Source: Ariolimax columbianus
Lineage: Eukaryota > Mollusca > Gastropoda > Stylommatophora > Arionidae
DNA: 64,000 nt
Assembly (NCBI GenBank): GCA_036924085.1
Contig: JAVGWX010000011.1
Span: 39,411,970-39,475,969 of the forward strand
Reading direction: 5' to 3'
Shown: positions 10,281 through 21,677 of the stretch, in pieces
Layout: every line of letters begins with the position of its first letter
Numbering within the stretch: the first letter of the stretch is position 1
Translations under genes and position numbers: made by a program
The notes under the pieces: model-generated
What the model saw: only the letters and a program-made list of their open reading frames with translations
Database searches by the model: none
What the model was told of the DNA's origin: nothing

Positions 10281-10859
10281 CATTAGTATAAAATTGGCAC
10301 GAGGTGGCACGATTTGTTGTGATTGTAAGCAGCTAGGGAAATGAAAGTTCACCTGAGCATATGTTTACCTGGCTGGGATCTAGGCCAAGGTCACGCATTG
10401 TTTTTCTTAATTGGAACAACCGGTAAGAGAGACTCACGGGAGGCTGACATTGGAGATGGAACATACAGGGGGGAGGATTTCGTTCAAAAGACCAGCTGGC
10501 ATCAGGTCTGCTCCTAGCATCCAGTATAAGCCATAGGATATATACGTCATCTCATCTCATCTCATATGGCTCTCTAGGTCAGGGTTCCTCAACTTGTATT
10601 CCGTGGAGCTCTGAGATTCCGCAAAGATCATGCCAGAATGCAATAAAGGTATGGTATCAGAGGTCTAGCTTCCTTGTATATGATTTTAAGAGGGTATACG
10701 CTCTGCATATTTGCACTGCTTTCAGTCAGAAAGCCCTGCTGCAGTTTTTAATGAGTTAAAGTGGCGTTGGTGAGTGTGTATGTGCGTTCGCATCTGTTGG
10801 CAGGACTATGTCCCGGATACTGTAGTCCTAAACAGAGCAGACATGACAAGCACCCATGA
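10281..10859. other. Spacer with a possible hAT-like terminal sequence
   Basis: Mostly unassigned. At 10580-10632 the sequence GGTCAGGGTTCCTCAACTTG followed by TATTCCGTGGAGCTCTGAGA resembles terminal inverted repeats of hAT-type non-autonomous transposons. I could not find a matching opposite end, so this is tentative. Confidence 0.3.
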
Positions 10860-11310
10860 ATCGCTGCAGGCGGTCAGCTGAGATGGGCTGGACACCGTGT
10901 GCGCATGCCAGACACAAGACTGCCGAAGAGACTTCTGTACGGTGAGCTTTGGGATGGCTGGCCAAAAGGAGGTCGCCCAAAAGAGCGGTTTAGAGACAGC
11001 GTGATATGGAACTCTGAGATGCTGTCACATAGATGAAGACAACTGAGAGAGCATTGTGGAAAGCAGATCTGTCTAGAGAAATGCAGTAAACGTGGACGTT
11101 GCTCAACGAGAAAGTCATGGTTTGCAGAAAGCGCAAACCAAACGCCTGATCTGGAAGGAAAGAGAAGCGAAACCACCGTCACCGGCAGCAGAAGACATAG
11201 TGTGCACATCGTGCAATAGAATATTATGTTCCCGCATTGGACTGATAAGCCACATGAGGTCCAGCAAACACTACACCAAAACATGTCAGACAGTGCAGAA
11301 ACAAAACAAA
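10860..11310 (+). pseudogene. LINE C-terminal region with C2H2 zinc finger
   Basis: Translates LRWAGHRVRMPDTRLPKRLL, then GGRPKERFRDSV, with a stop near 11034. It resumes with CTSCNRILCSRIGLISHMRS, a C..C and H-containing finger with SRIGL..H, the C-terminal zinc finger seen in several LINE RT families. This is about the last 150 codons of the element with one or more disabling changes. It is homologous to the fragments at 8275, 12430 and 44190. Confidence 0.8.
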
Positions 11311-11759
11311 ACAGATCACATACAACAAGGATGATGTCGGTGGTCGTCATTGACAACGATGGGCAGTTATCATGTCTGTGCGACACGAGTTACAAACAGC
11401 GAGCTGTAATTTAACATTTGGTGGTGGAGAAAGAAAGTGTGAGGGAACATTCAGAAAGGTGTGTGCTGTGTATGGCTGTTACGCAGTTAATAGTATTCCG
11501 AAGTTAAAGCTCCTGGAAGCGGAGAAACGGAGCTGCATGATCCGCCCAGGTATGGGGGTCCTACCACAGCCTTCAGCTCAGGCATACATGCTGATTATAT
11601 TATTTGTGAAGATCATCACATCACAATTTTGGCTTTCGGTAAGCAATGGAAGTGCAGTGCCAATTTTCTTCGATCTCTGATATTTCAAGGCATGCGAAAA
11701 ATACGTTCCTCGAAGTATCACAGCTGAACACAAGATGCCAAAGGGACATGACTACGTGA
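11311..11759. other. Unassigned spacer
   Basis: A 102-codon plus frame (11372-11680) contains CAVYGCYAV, faintly like a THAP-domain start, but no THAP signature follows. No repeat partner was found. Confidence 0.35.
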
Positions 11760-11885
11760 ACAAGAAACGAGCTGGTACAGGAAAGGCATGCATGCCATTG
11801 TTTCTCGCTGGCGCAAGGCTGTAGAAGCGAACGGAGTTTATGTGGAAACATACCATGTGCAAAAGAGATATTCAGTTTTACTGTG
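11760..11885 (+). pseudogene. Possible mariner-type transposase C-terminus
   Basis: Translates ETSWYRKGMHAIVSRWRKAV then EANGVYVET. Tc1/mariner-group DDE transposases end with a similar (F/W)Y..G...L..RW.K.V...G.Y.E stretch. Only this short terminal piece is visible, so the call is weak. Confidence 0.4.
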
Positions 11886-11929
11886 TATGAACGTAATACT
11901 TACTTACTTGAATCCTTGTATTTAATCAC

Positions 11930-12250
11930 CTGATGCCAGGTAGCCAAAATCTGCTGGAATCTGTGTATGTCGTTCGCCCTGGTGGTCCAAATGCGTGGCG
12001 TAGATCATCTCTATATCCCGTTGGCGGAGGGCAATGCATGCACGCGGTTGTACGAGTAGCTGAATGTCCACTAGAAAGACATCCTCCTCATTTAATCTCG
12101 TGGCATTTGTCCAAACGCAGCGGAGTAATAAGCTGCACGAGCCTAGCCTGTTAAGCAGGAAATCCTCCTCTCGCCTACATCCAGCTCACGCCAGAGATGG
12201 GACTTGCATAAGGGTATCCGGCCTTGTAGAAGTACAGGTCGACTAAGACT
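11930..12250 (+). mobile_element. R7 dispersed repeat, copy 1
   Basis: Its 3' half (AACGCAGCGGAGTAATAAGC, TAAGCAGGAAATCCT, ATCCAGCTCAC, GTAGAAGTACAGGTCGAC) matches 22440-22580 closely. SINE-like in size, but no clear A or B box was found. Family unknown. Confidence 0.65.
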
Positions 12251-12429
12251 AAGGCGTATACTTTCTACCGGAAGTGTTACATTTCAAAAATAAGCGCGCC
12301 TAGAAGTTAGCATATTGAGGTGGAATGCGTTAGTGTGCCCCTTATTACTGACTTGGAGCACTGTCAATAAGCAGTAATGGTGGCTCAACACTTTTCATAT
12401 GAGTTGCCTATGTCGTATATTGAGGATTC

Positions 12430-12790
12430 GGTGGCAAGAGCGAGGGCAACATAATGTGATTCTACAACGAGCAAACACTCTCGGCATGTACTAGTTGTTG
12501 AGCCAACGACGCCTTCGATGGTTGGGGCATGTTTACCGTATGGATGATGAGAGATTGCCAAAGAATATCCTCTGGGCGCAGCTGGTCAATGGAGCTAAAA
12601 GAATCGGCAGTCCCACATTCCGATTCAAGGACGCTCTGCAAGAGGGACATGAAGCACGGCCATAATATCAAGATGGCCGAGAATGAAGTCATGTGACGTC
12701 CACACGATAGCTGGGAAATGATTGCTCAGGATCGAGCTATTTGGAGACAGTCAATTGGAAGGTGCATCGTATATGCCGACGATTACTAAC
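12430..12790 (+). pseudogene. LINE C-terminal fragment
   Basis: Translates LQRANTLGMY, then LLSQRRLRWLGHVYRMDDER, LPKNILWAQLVNGAKRIGSP and FRFKDALQEGHEA. This is a well-preserved stretch of the RT C-terminal region (RRLRWLGHV.RM.D.R.PK motif). Stops interrupt it. No upstream RT domain is adjacent, consistent with 5' truncation. Confidence 0.85.
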
Positions 12791-13420
12791 CGGTCTGGAA
12801 TATCATTTTGTTCATGTATTGCATAACACATCGCGTATGATTCATTGATCGATTGACCTTTACGTTCTACTTCAAAGACAAGGCCCCTTTACAGAAAGAA
12901 TGTATCCGAACATGTGTAGTTGCAGTTTTATTACAATGGGTTTACATTATGAGGTTGCTAACCTCATGCAGTCACAATTTGCATGATAAAAAGTTTCAGT
13001 AGTCCTATTCTTTTCAATAGGAGCGCCACTCGGACGCGTCTTCAACAAAGTGTACCGAGAAGATGGAAAAACTTGGGAACCCATGTACTATTTCCTTCCA
13101 GTAACAAGGTCAGGGCTTGGAAATTGGAACAGAATTCTTCCCTTCCTGTTATTTTGTAAACCACAATATTTATTTATAATTATTTGAATATAATATTTCT
13201 CGGATTGGAGCTAGTTATAAAACACCATATGGAGGTACGGAAGGCTTTTCAACCTGTCGGGGGTGTTTTCTAATGAGTCATCATCGTCAATTTCTTTGTC
13301 CTTTTCTTCTTGAATCTTTAGTCTTACTTTAACGAAGCAGTAACTCTCTTCTTCTTCGTCGTCCGCTTCCAAATAACCATACATATGTCTCTTATCAAAC
13401 TGGTGGCCTAAATGTATGTG
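12791..13420. other. Unassigned AT-rich spacer
   Basis: No repeat partner or coding signal recognised. Confidence 0.4.
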
Positions 13421-13460
13421 TGTGTATATATATATATCTGTGTGTGTGTGTGTGTTAGTT
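13421..13460. repeat. (TA)n/(TG)n microsatellite
   Basis: TATATATATATAT followed by TGTGTGTGTGTGTG, at the 3' boundary of the minus-oriented SINE-3 copy. Confidence 0.85.
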
Positions 13461-13690
13461 GTCCAACGCAAGCGATGATGGCGACACCATTATAGTGTTC
13501 TGTCATGATGACGTAACCTGCGCTGTATTTTGATTATAATAAGAAAGTAACTGCGTTAGTCATCAACCTCACTCTCTGGTCCCCAGCTATCATGGACACA
13601 TAGTATGGCAACACATTCATCAAGACGACTGGTTGTAGCTCAGGATGCACTCTGGCACCACCTCCCTTGAGATACACACACACGTACGCA
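13461..13690 (-). mobile_element. SINE-3, minus orientation
   Basis: AGTTGTCCAACGCAAGCGAT GATGGCGACAC (element 3' end), then GCTGTATTTTGATTATAAT and GTCATCAACCTCACTCTCTG match the copy at 23105 and the plus copies at 42893 and 43620. The element's 5' part adjoins an (AC)n run. Confidence 0.8.
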
Positions 13691-13695
13691 CGCAG

Positions 13696-13696
<1 letters not shown>

Positions 13697-13745
<49 letters not shown>

Positions 13746-13752
13746 ACACACA
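13697..13752. repeat. (AC)n microsatellite
   Basis: About 27 AC units with one interruption. Minus-strand Cys/Val frames across it are by-products. Confidence 0.95.
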
Positions 13753-13754
13753 CG

Positions 13755-13990
13755 AGGTCTGTTAAAGTTGTACTGAGCCGTTGGGTCTGGTCTGGAAACA
13801 TACAATTACTTCCATGGAGGTCTGAAATTATAAATCCTCTTCAAAGTTCTCTCTTTGGGACTTGACACACTTCCTCCAACGGTCCCGCCATCGTTGGAAG
13901 CAGTTGGGAAAGGCCCCTTCAGGGAATGCAGCGCAGCTTGTGTTGCAGCCTCCTCTGCCTCTGTTGCCAACTCATCAATTTTGATTTGTT
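13755..13990 (-). pseudogene. Probable mariner-type transposase C-terminal relic
   Basis: On the minus strand one frame reads NCFQRWRDRWRKCVKSQREN then FEED. Mariner-group transposases end in a similar CF..W..RW.KC..S.G.YFE stretch. An alternative frame upstream carries EAEEAATQAALHSLK. The reading frame changes and the catalytic core is not visible, so this is at best a terminal relic. Confidence 0.5.
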
Positions 13991-14290
13991 GCAACTCCTC
14001 TGATGCACTTTCTTACTTCTCTGTTGATCTCATTATATTTCATGAGCATTGATCCCACGGTTTCTTGTGTTCAAAACTGTCTTTAATTGATATCCTCAGT
14101 TTAATTTCTATACTTTCTGTTGTTATTCGTGAATTTTGTTGGTGTTCAACTTTCTCCAGAACTTCTCACAAAACAATTAGACTGCAGTAGTAGTGGTCCT
14201 AATTTACATAATTAGTATGAGCCCACCTCCCCAGTTGGAAGCCCAGAGTTCAAAAGTGGGGAGTATGAAATCCCCTTTACCTATTTATTA
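13991..14290. other. Unassigned spacer
   Basis: AT-rich with no recognisable feature. Confidence 0.35.
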
Positions 14291-14756
14291 GGATAGAGGA
14301 ATTCACTTGTCTGTTCGCGAGACAACATTGGGTAAAGAGAACGAGTTGCTTATAGTAGTATGGATCAAGTGGGAAGTCATTGTCTTGTAATTGAGAGGCT
14401 GTTGGGAGGGCGTGGGTTAGTGATTAAGTGACACGGCTCACAACCAGAAGGTGCTGGGTTCGAGCCCCATCACAGCACCGGTCGTTACCCCGGGGAAGCA
14501 AAACCTTAGAAAATTCAGGAGGAAGCAGAACCTTACCTTAAATGCATGCTGAAGTCGGATGCACTGGGCCGACAGGCGCAAAATAAAAACCACAGTTCAA
14601 CACACACCGCCTTGGGGATTAGAGAAATACGGTGAACGAAAAAAAAAATAGGATAGAAGATTTCACTTGCCTGTTCGCGAGACAACGTTGGGTAAAGAGA
14701 ACGAGTTGCTTATTGTAGTATGGCTTAGGTGGGAAGTCATTGCCTTTCGATTGGGT
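14291..14756 (+). repeat. Pair of ~105-bp direct repeats flanking a SINE-1
   Basis: 14291-14395 and 14651-14756 are near-identical (GGATAGA, then TTCGCGAGACAAC, TTGGGTAAAGAGAACGAGTT, GTGGGAAGTCATTG). The SINE-1 copy at 14404-14645 lies between them. At about 105 bp the repeats are far too long for a LINE-type target-site duplication. Confidence 0.85.
14404..14645 (+). mobile_element. SINE-1, near full length
   Basis: GGGCGTGGGTTAGTGATTAA (A-box region) and GTGCTGGGTTCGAGCCCC (B box) form a tRNA-like Pol III promoter. The body GGAGGAAGCAGAACCTTACC and CATGCTGAAGTCGGATGCAC leads to ACACACCGCCTTGGGGATTA and a short A-rich end. It is the best reference copy of the family together with 29322. Confidence 0.85.
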
Positions 14757-14959
14757 TGGGGGAGCTGAGGGAGAAGATACTCATCCCCGCGTCACACTTT
14801 TGTTTATCTCGTTAATTCTCTTGTCCTGCGTTGCAACAAACAGACACAACAATAACATACAGGGATAAAAAAAGACGGTTAGGAAAAATACAACAACCAT
14901 GAGATAACGGGAGCCGAAGCTAACAACAATAGAAATAAGAGATCACGAGGAGAGAGTAA

Positions 14960-15265
14960 AGATGGTCAGACCCTGGAACAGAGCTTCTCAAACGATGTTT
15001 TGTGGAACTTTATTGTCCAACGAATATAGCCAGACCATGGGTCAGAGTTTCTCAAACGATGCTCTGTGGAACTTTATTGTCCAACGAATATAGCCAGACC
15101 ATGGGTCAGAGTTTCTCAAACGATGTTCTGTTGAACCTTACGGTACTACGGATATGTCCAGACCATAGATCAGAGTTTCTCAAACGATGTTCTGTTGAAC
15201 CTTACGGTACTACGGATATGTCCAGACCATAGGTCAGAGTTTCTCAAACGATGTTCTGTGGAACC
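14960..15265. repeat. 64-bp tandem repeat, about 4.8 copies
   Basis: CTCAAACGATG anchors at 14987, 15051, 15115, 15179 and 15243, an exact 64-bp period. Two subtypes alternate in blocks: an early pair with GGAACTTTATTGTCCAACGA and a later pair with TTGAACCTTACGGTACTACG. Confidence 0.93.
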
Positions 15266-15439
15266 TTAAGCGTGCCTTTAAAGCGCTTTGTTTGTGTGTG
15301 TGCCAGCTAGACCCAAAAATAGAAATAATGCAGAAGGAAAGTGTGCATATTAACATAACAAAAACAACAAATGCTTGCACAACATAATAAATTATAAGTA
15401 TGAATACAAATAAATACCTGTGCATATTATTCATCTCAT

Positions 15440-16415
15440 TGAAACATTATAACAAGATCTACATGTTCGAGAACCTGGGCAAACATCAGATTGGTTTGCA
15501 GTACAAAAGGGAGTCCGACAGGGATGTATCCTCTCACCTTTTCTATACAACATATATGTGGAATGTATAATGGGAAATGTTAAAGAAGACGAGAACATTG
15601 AAAGTTTCGACCGATTTATGATTGGGGGGTACGAGATTCGAAAGTTACGATTCGCAGACGACACATTGATACTATCTAGAAGTGCAGAAGGTCTAGGGGA
15701 GTAAATTTCAGCAGTAAATGGACACAGTAAAGATCAAAACCTGTTTATACACATACATAAAACAAAGATAATGACCATCGACAAAACACAATGTCAGCAT
15801 AAATCTACAGTGGGTGGTGATCTATTGATCAGGTCACATATTTTGAATATCTGGGCTCCAGAATTGACAAAAATATCGACTGCACGAAAGAAATCAGAAG
15901 AAGACTAGCTATGGCAATGCAGAGACTGAACAGCCTGAAGAAGTTGTGGCAGAGCACTAAGAAAATGATAAAGTAAAAGAGCCTGTGTGTATCCTGTGGC
16001 AGCTTATGGCTGCGAATCATGGACGATTACCAAAACTTCCAGACAAAGAATCGAATCCTTCGAGTCAAAATGTTACAGAAAGATCATCAGAATACACTGG
16101 ACAGAGAAAAAGACAAATGTAGACATTCGGCAAGAGTTGAGCATAGAAGAGAACTGGTTTATTGATTCCATTTTGGCTAGAAAATGCAAATACTGTGGTC
16201 ACATCAAGAGACACAACGGTCTCGAGAGAACGGTAATGGAAGGTATGGTGGTGCCAGGCAAAAGAGGAAGGGGTAGACCAAGAAGACGATGGCACCAAGA
16301 TATCCAGGAATCCTTGAGTATGACTGTGGCGGAGGCTGGAGTTTTGGCAAGGGAACGAGTTTCTTTCAGACAGACTGTGATGGGAGCGACGTTCTACAAA
16401 GGACATGCTACATGA
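15440..16415 (+). pseudogene. Non-LTR reverse transcriptase (palm to C-terminus), decayed
   Basis: Encodes DWFAVQKGVRQGCILSPFLY, the RT domain VRQGC.LSP..FN box. About 55 codons later comes RKLRFADDTLILS, an intact FADD active-site box. A stop at about 15702 follows EGLGE. After frameshifts, the frame 15987-16415 reads YGCESWTITK and later PGKRGRGRPRRRWHQDIQES, the thumb/C-terminal region. No endonuclease domain is present upstream, so it is 5'-truncated. Stops and frameshifts disable it. The GRGRP.RRW motif is shared with the minus-strand LINE at 36455. Confidence 0.9.
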
Positions 16416-17274
16416 TGATGATGATACAAATAAATACTTTAGCAAGACTTAGAAATATACCAGAATTAGAGCACACAACGAGAGGACAGAATGAAGATGA
16501 AAAAAAAACCATTCTGAAGGATACAAAAAGAAGATATCAAAAATTGTGAAGAAAGAGAATTAAGCCGAGACCAAACAAAATATTTCTGTAAAGGCAGGAG
16601 TAGAAAAGTCCACAATCAGACGATATGTCACGTTCTAAAAAGCCAACCCCTGCAGTACCTCGGAGAGTAATCTCTACTACGCTTAATTAGACATGTTTGT
16701 AATGTGAGAGAATCAGGCTACAACAGCACTCAATGGCAGCCATGTATAACACACGACGGTTAAAATGTCCGATTTGGTGACAAGTGCTGACCAAGAATTC
16801 GTTCTAGACCAAGAGGAATATTGCTTGTTCTTATGTTTCTTCTTCGTCTTTTGTTTGCTTGAAAATATAATCTTTCTGCAATATTGTCTCTTGTATTAGC
16901 TTCACTGCCTTCTGTAGTTCACAAATGAGTCTATTACGTTTCTCTTCCAGTGTTGTTTCTATGGGTTAGTGTGTTTTATATATCATATTCGACGCAGTTC
17001 TGTAAAACGTGCTCTGTAACCATGTCCGCACGTACACGGGTCGGCTGTGTCCTGTTCTCATGAGCATCATAACGGTTTCATCCTGTCTGTTTATCTTATG
17101 ATAATCGGCAGTGTATGGATGCGTGTGTGCATCTGTTTGTAATGTGGACGTATTGAATGGTGTACTGATGGGTGTGTGTATCTGTTTGTAAACGTGAAAG
17201 GGAAGTGACGAAGACAAAAGCCTATTTAATATGATGAGGAATATATTGGTATCCAGGAAAACAACCAACACATT
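16416..17274. other. Unassigned spacer
   Basis: A-rich downstream of the LINE. No further domain or repeat partner recognised. Confidence 0.4.
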
Positions 17275-17625
17275 AAAATGAGACTCATCAGGTGGTTTAC
17301 AGAACAATGTGGAAAGAGAAACAAACATATAACTATGTCCTGACGAGAGTGTGCTTGAGTAGAGTACTTTTGACAGATACTGCAATTAGGCAAGTCAAAT
17401 ATCTTTGTCATATAAAAAGCCACGATACCTCATTGAAAACAACATTAGAGAGGAAGGTTGTAGGTCGGAGGAGAAGATGCAGCAGCAATATAAGTGGGAG
17501 AGCGGCTTCAAAAGATGATCTAGCGTCAAACAGAGTGTATTGTCAAGACAAGAGACAGCTGATATTGGATGTCCATCGCAGCCAACCTTCGTTGAAGAGA
17601 CGGCACTTGAATTGAATTGAATGTT
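17275..17625 (+). pseudogene. LINE C-terminal fragment with TGAAT-repeat tail
   Basis: Translates VKYLCHIKSHDTSLKTTLER and KVVGRRRRCSSNISGRAA, resembling the .W.GHI.R.......L.G.V.G.R.RGR region. It ends in CTTGAATTGAATTGAATG, comparable to the (TGAAC)n tails at 30530, 36455 and 50019. The frame is open for 107 codons, but the conserved residues are eroded. Confidence 0.6.
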
Positions 17626-17734
17626 GGAATTGCAAACCAAGCTTGTGCTCGATTAACACAAATATTTTGTTTCGTTAAAGGTTTGCCTCTCTGTATTGTA
17701 CTGGCGAAGGCACGCCCCAACCCACCCCGGACCT

Positions 17735-19258
17735 CATTCTATTGGGCGATATCAGGACGTATTAACCAGTGCTTGGATGCGCGTGTGCGTCTGTATGTAC
17801 TTATGATAGTTAGGGGGATCTCAGTGGCCAATACCCCAACCAAAGTGGCAATGAAAGGGCCTCCCATGAGGGCGCGTATTAGTGTGTGTGTGTGTCCCTC
17901 TGCTAGTTAGGGCGATCTCCGTTGTCAAACCCAACCAGAGTGCAATGGAAGGGTCCCAACCTGAGGGTGCGTGTGAAAGTTATGTAGGAGTGTGATTGTT
18001 GTATAAGAGCGTGATTGTTAAGAGCGTGATTGTTGTTTAAGAGTGTGATTGTTGTATAAGAGCGTGATTGTTAAGAGCGTGATTGTTGTTTAAGAGTGTG
18101 ATTGTTGTATAAAAGTGTGATTGTTGTTTAAAAGTGTGATTGTTGTTTAAGAGTGTGATTGTTGTATAAGAGTGTGATTGTTGTTTAAGAGTGTGATTGT
18201 TGTATAACAGTGTGATTGTTGTATAAGAGTGTGATTGTTGTATAAGAGCGTGATTGTTGTTTAAGAGTGTGATTGTTGTATAAGAGTGTGATTGTTGTAT
18301 AAGAGTGTGATTGTTGTATAAAAGTATTGTTGTATAAGAGTGTGATTGTTGTATAAGAGTGTTGTTGTATAACAGTGTGATTGTATAAGAGTGTTGTTGT
18401 ATAAGAGTGTGATTGTTGTATAAGAGTGTTGTTGTATAAGAGTGTGATTGTTGTATAAGAGTGTTGTTGTATAAGAGTGTTGTTGTATAACAGTGTGATT
18501 GTTGTATAAGAGTGTTGTTGTATAACAGTGTGATTGTTGTATAAGAGTGTTGTTGTATAAGAGTGTGATTGTTGTATAAGAGTGTTGTTGTATAAGAGTG
18601 TTGTTGTATAACAGTGTGATTGTTGTATAAGAGTGTTGTTGTATAAAAGTGTGATTGTTGTATAAGAGTGTTGTTGTATAAAAGTGTTGTTGTATAAGAG
18701 TGTGATTGTTGTATAAGAGTGTTGTTGTATAACAGTGTGATTGTTGTATAAGAGTGTTGTTGTATAAGAGTGTGATTGTTGTATAAGAGTGTTGTTGTAT
18801 AAGAGTGTTGTTGTATAACAGTGTGATTGTTGTATAAGAGTGTTGTTGTATAAAAGTGTGATTGTTGTATAAGAGTGTTGTTGTATAAAAGTGTTGTTGT
18901 ATAAGAGTGTGATTGTTGTATAAGAGTGTTGTTGTATAAGAGTGTGATTGTTGTATAAAAGTGTTGTTGTATAAGAGTGTTGTTGTATAAGAGTGTGATT
19001 GTTGTATAAAAGTGTTGTTGTATAAAAGTGTTGTTGTATAAGAGTGTGATTGTTGTATAAGAGTGTTGTTGTATAAGAGTGTGATTGTTGTATAAAAGTG
19101 TTGTTGTATAAAAGTGTTGTTGTATAAGAGTGTGATTGTTGTAAAAGAGTGTGATTGTTGTATAAGAGTATTGTTGTATAAGAGTGTGATTGTTGTTTAA
19201 GAGTGTGATTGTTGTATAAGAGTGTGATTGTTCTATAAGAGTGTCATTATTGGAGAGA
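17735..19258 (+). mobile_element. R8 dispersed repeat with an internal expanded minisatellite
   Basis: The left part (GGACGTATTAACCAGTGCTT, GGGCGATCTC, AACCCAACCAGAGT, CAATGGAAGG, CCTGAGGGTGCGTGTGA) matches the minus copy at 45385-45560. The right end (AGAGTGTCATTATTGGAGAG) also matches that copy. In copy 2 these two ends are joined directly through a single TAAGAGTGTGATTATTGG stretch. Here the junction has expanded to about 1.27 kb. Confidence 0.85.
17975..19245 (+). repeat. 16/19-bp minisatellite within R8, about 70 units
   Basis: Two unit types intermix: GTGTGATTGTTGTATAAGA (19 bp) and GTGTTGTTGTATAAGA (16 bp). The 19-bp type dominates the left edge and the alternating 19+16 pattern the centre. 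A 408-codon minus frame across the array (His/Tyr/Thr/Leu/Gln) is a by-product. Confidence 0.95.
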
Positions 19259-19852
19259 GTCAAATGAAACAGTGTGTGAGGTACGAAGGGAGAAAAGATA
19301 TATTTGTATGAGTCTCAATCTTGTGATTTACACAAACGAAAGTAGTGAACGTATATATTTGCACTTAATGGGAGTGTATTTAATGAATAGATAATATCAG
19401 TAAGATATTCCACTTCCAACTGATTAAATATGCAATACATAATTATCCCACGATTGTAGAGGCGTCAAAATCCGATGACTAAATTGATTAACACCCAGAC
19501 ATACCGCCCCACACACTAGCCAGGCGAGACAACCCATTCATTAAGATATTTGTTGTAAAATTAAGTCCGACCCGTAATCTTCCCTAGCATCGGGACATCA
19601 CTCCTTATCTGGCTTCTGTTAAGTTGTACTGGGATAAACTGTTGGATAAACTGGTGGATAAACTGTTAGAGGAGTTGTTTGTTTCAATATTAGAATCCAG
19701 GAGGCGAAGACCACGCAAAATGACACTTCTTTCCCATTACCCTAAGAAAGAACACATCTGTTGAGCTGGTTATATGCGGCATTTGGTTGTTAGCCTGTCT
19801 GCTCTGCTTCCCACTTGTTCTTGTATCCACAAATGGTAAACATGTTGGCCTC
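19259..19852. other. Unassigned spacer
   Basis: Contains a short triplication of GGATAAACTGTT-type sequence at 19630-19672. Nothing else recognised. Confidence 0.4.
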
Positions 19853-21677
19853 TTCATAAGTTATACCTATATCAGGTTGAAGTATTCATAAGTTATACCT
19901 ATATCAGGTTGAAGTATTCATAAGTTATACCTATATCAGGTTGAAGTATTCATAAGTTATACCTATATCAGGTTGAAGTATTCATAAGTTATACCTATAT
20001 CAGGTTGAAGTATTCATAAGTTATACCTATATCAGGTTGAAGTATTCATAAGTTATACCTATATCAGGTTGAAGTATTCATAAGTTATACCTATATCAGG
20101 TTGAAGTATTCATAAGTTATACCTATATCAGGTTGAAGTATTCATAAGTTATACCTATATCAGGTTGAAGTATTCATAAGTTATACCTATATCAGGTTGA
20201 AGTATTCATAAGTTATACCTATATCAGGTTGAAGTATTCATAAGTTATACCTATATCAGGTTGAAGTATTCATAAGTTATACCTATATCAGGTTGAAGTG
20301 TTCATAAGTTATACCTATATCAGGTTGAAGTATTCATAAGTTATACCTATATCAGGTTGAAGTATTCATAAGTTATACCTATATCTCGTTGAAGTATTCA
20401 TAAGTTATACCTATATCAGGTTGAAGTGTTCATAAGTTATACCTATATCAGGTTGAAGTATTCATAAGTTATACCTATATCAGGTTGAAGTATTCATAAG
20501 TTATACCTATATCAGGTTGAAGTATTCATAAGTTATACCTATATCAGGTTGAAGTATTCATAAGTTATACCTATATCAGGTTGAAGTATTCATAAGTTAT
20601 ACCTATATCAGGTTGAAGTATTCATAAGTTATACCTATATCAGGTTGAAGTATTCATAAGTTATACCTATATCAGGTTGAAGTATTCATAAGTTATACCT
20701 ATATCAGGTTGAAGTATTCATAAGTTATACCTATATCAGGTTGAAGTATTCATAAGTTATACCTATATCAGGTTGAAGTATTCATAAGTTATACCTATAT
20801 CAGGTTGAAGTATTCATAAGTTATACCTATATCAGGTTGAAGTATTCATAAGTTATACCTATATCAGGTTGAAGTATTCATAAGTTATACCTATATCAGG
20901 TTGAAGTATTCATAAGTTATACCTATATCAGGTTGAAGTATTCATAAGTTATACCTATATCAGGTTGAAGTATTCATAAGTTATACCTATATCAGGTTGA
21001 AGTATTCATAAGTTATACCTATATCAGGTTGAAGTATTCATAAGTTATACCTATATCAGGTTGAAGTATTCATAAGTTATACCTATATCAGGTTGAAGTA
21101 TTCATAAGTTATACCTATATCAGGTTGAAGTGTTCATAAGTTATACCTATATCAGGTTGAAGTATTCATAAGTTATACCTATATCAGGTTGAAGTATTCA
21201 TAAGTTATACCTATATCTGGTTGAAGTATTCATAAGTTATACCTATATCAGGTTGAAGTGTTCATAAGTTATACCTATATCAGGTTGAAGTATTCATAAG
21301 TTATACCTATATCAGGTTGAAGTATTCATAAGTTATACCTATATCAGGTTGAAGTATTCATAAGTTATACCTATATCAGGTTGAAGTATTCATAAGTTAT
21401 ACCTATATCAGGTTGAAGTATTCATAAGTTATACCTATATCAGGTTGAAGTATTCATAAGTTATACCTATATCAGGTTGAAGTATTCATAAGTTATACCT
21501 ATATCAGGTTGAAGTATTCATAAGTTATACCTATATCAGGTTGAAGTATTCATAAGTTATACCTATATCAGGTTGAAGTATTCATAAGTTATACCTATAT
21601 CAGGTTGAAGTATTCATAAGTTATACCTATATCAGGTTGAAGTATTCATAAGTTATACCTATATCAGGTTGAAGTAT
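19853..21677. repeat. 32-bp minisatellite, about 57 near-perfect copies
   Basis: The unit is TTCATAAGTTATACCTATAT followed by CAGGTTGAAGTA. Nearly all copies are identical. Rare variants (GTGTTCATAAG at about 20300, 20425, 21130, 21260; ATCTCGTT at 20385; ATCTGGTT at 21217) form a recognisable sub-pattern repeated within the array, suggesting a block duplication. Confidence 0.97.

Noticed and set aside
8782..10352. Long poly-Val, poly-Leu and poly-Tyr open frames
   Set aside because: They are translations of a (TAG)n repeat in frames lacking stops and have no protein-like composition.
10580..10640. Complete hAT transposon
   Set aside because: One end resembles a hAT terminal repeat, but no opposite end, 8-bp duplication or transposase was found.
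11372..11680. THAP-domain protein
   Set aside because: CAVYGC is suggestive, but the downstream AVPTIF and C..H spacing of a THAP finger are absent.
18037..19263. 408-codon minus-strand frame
   Set aside because: Entirely within the 16/19-bp array. It is open only because no unit frame contains a stop on that strand.
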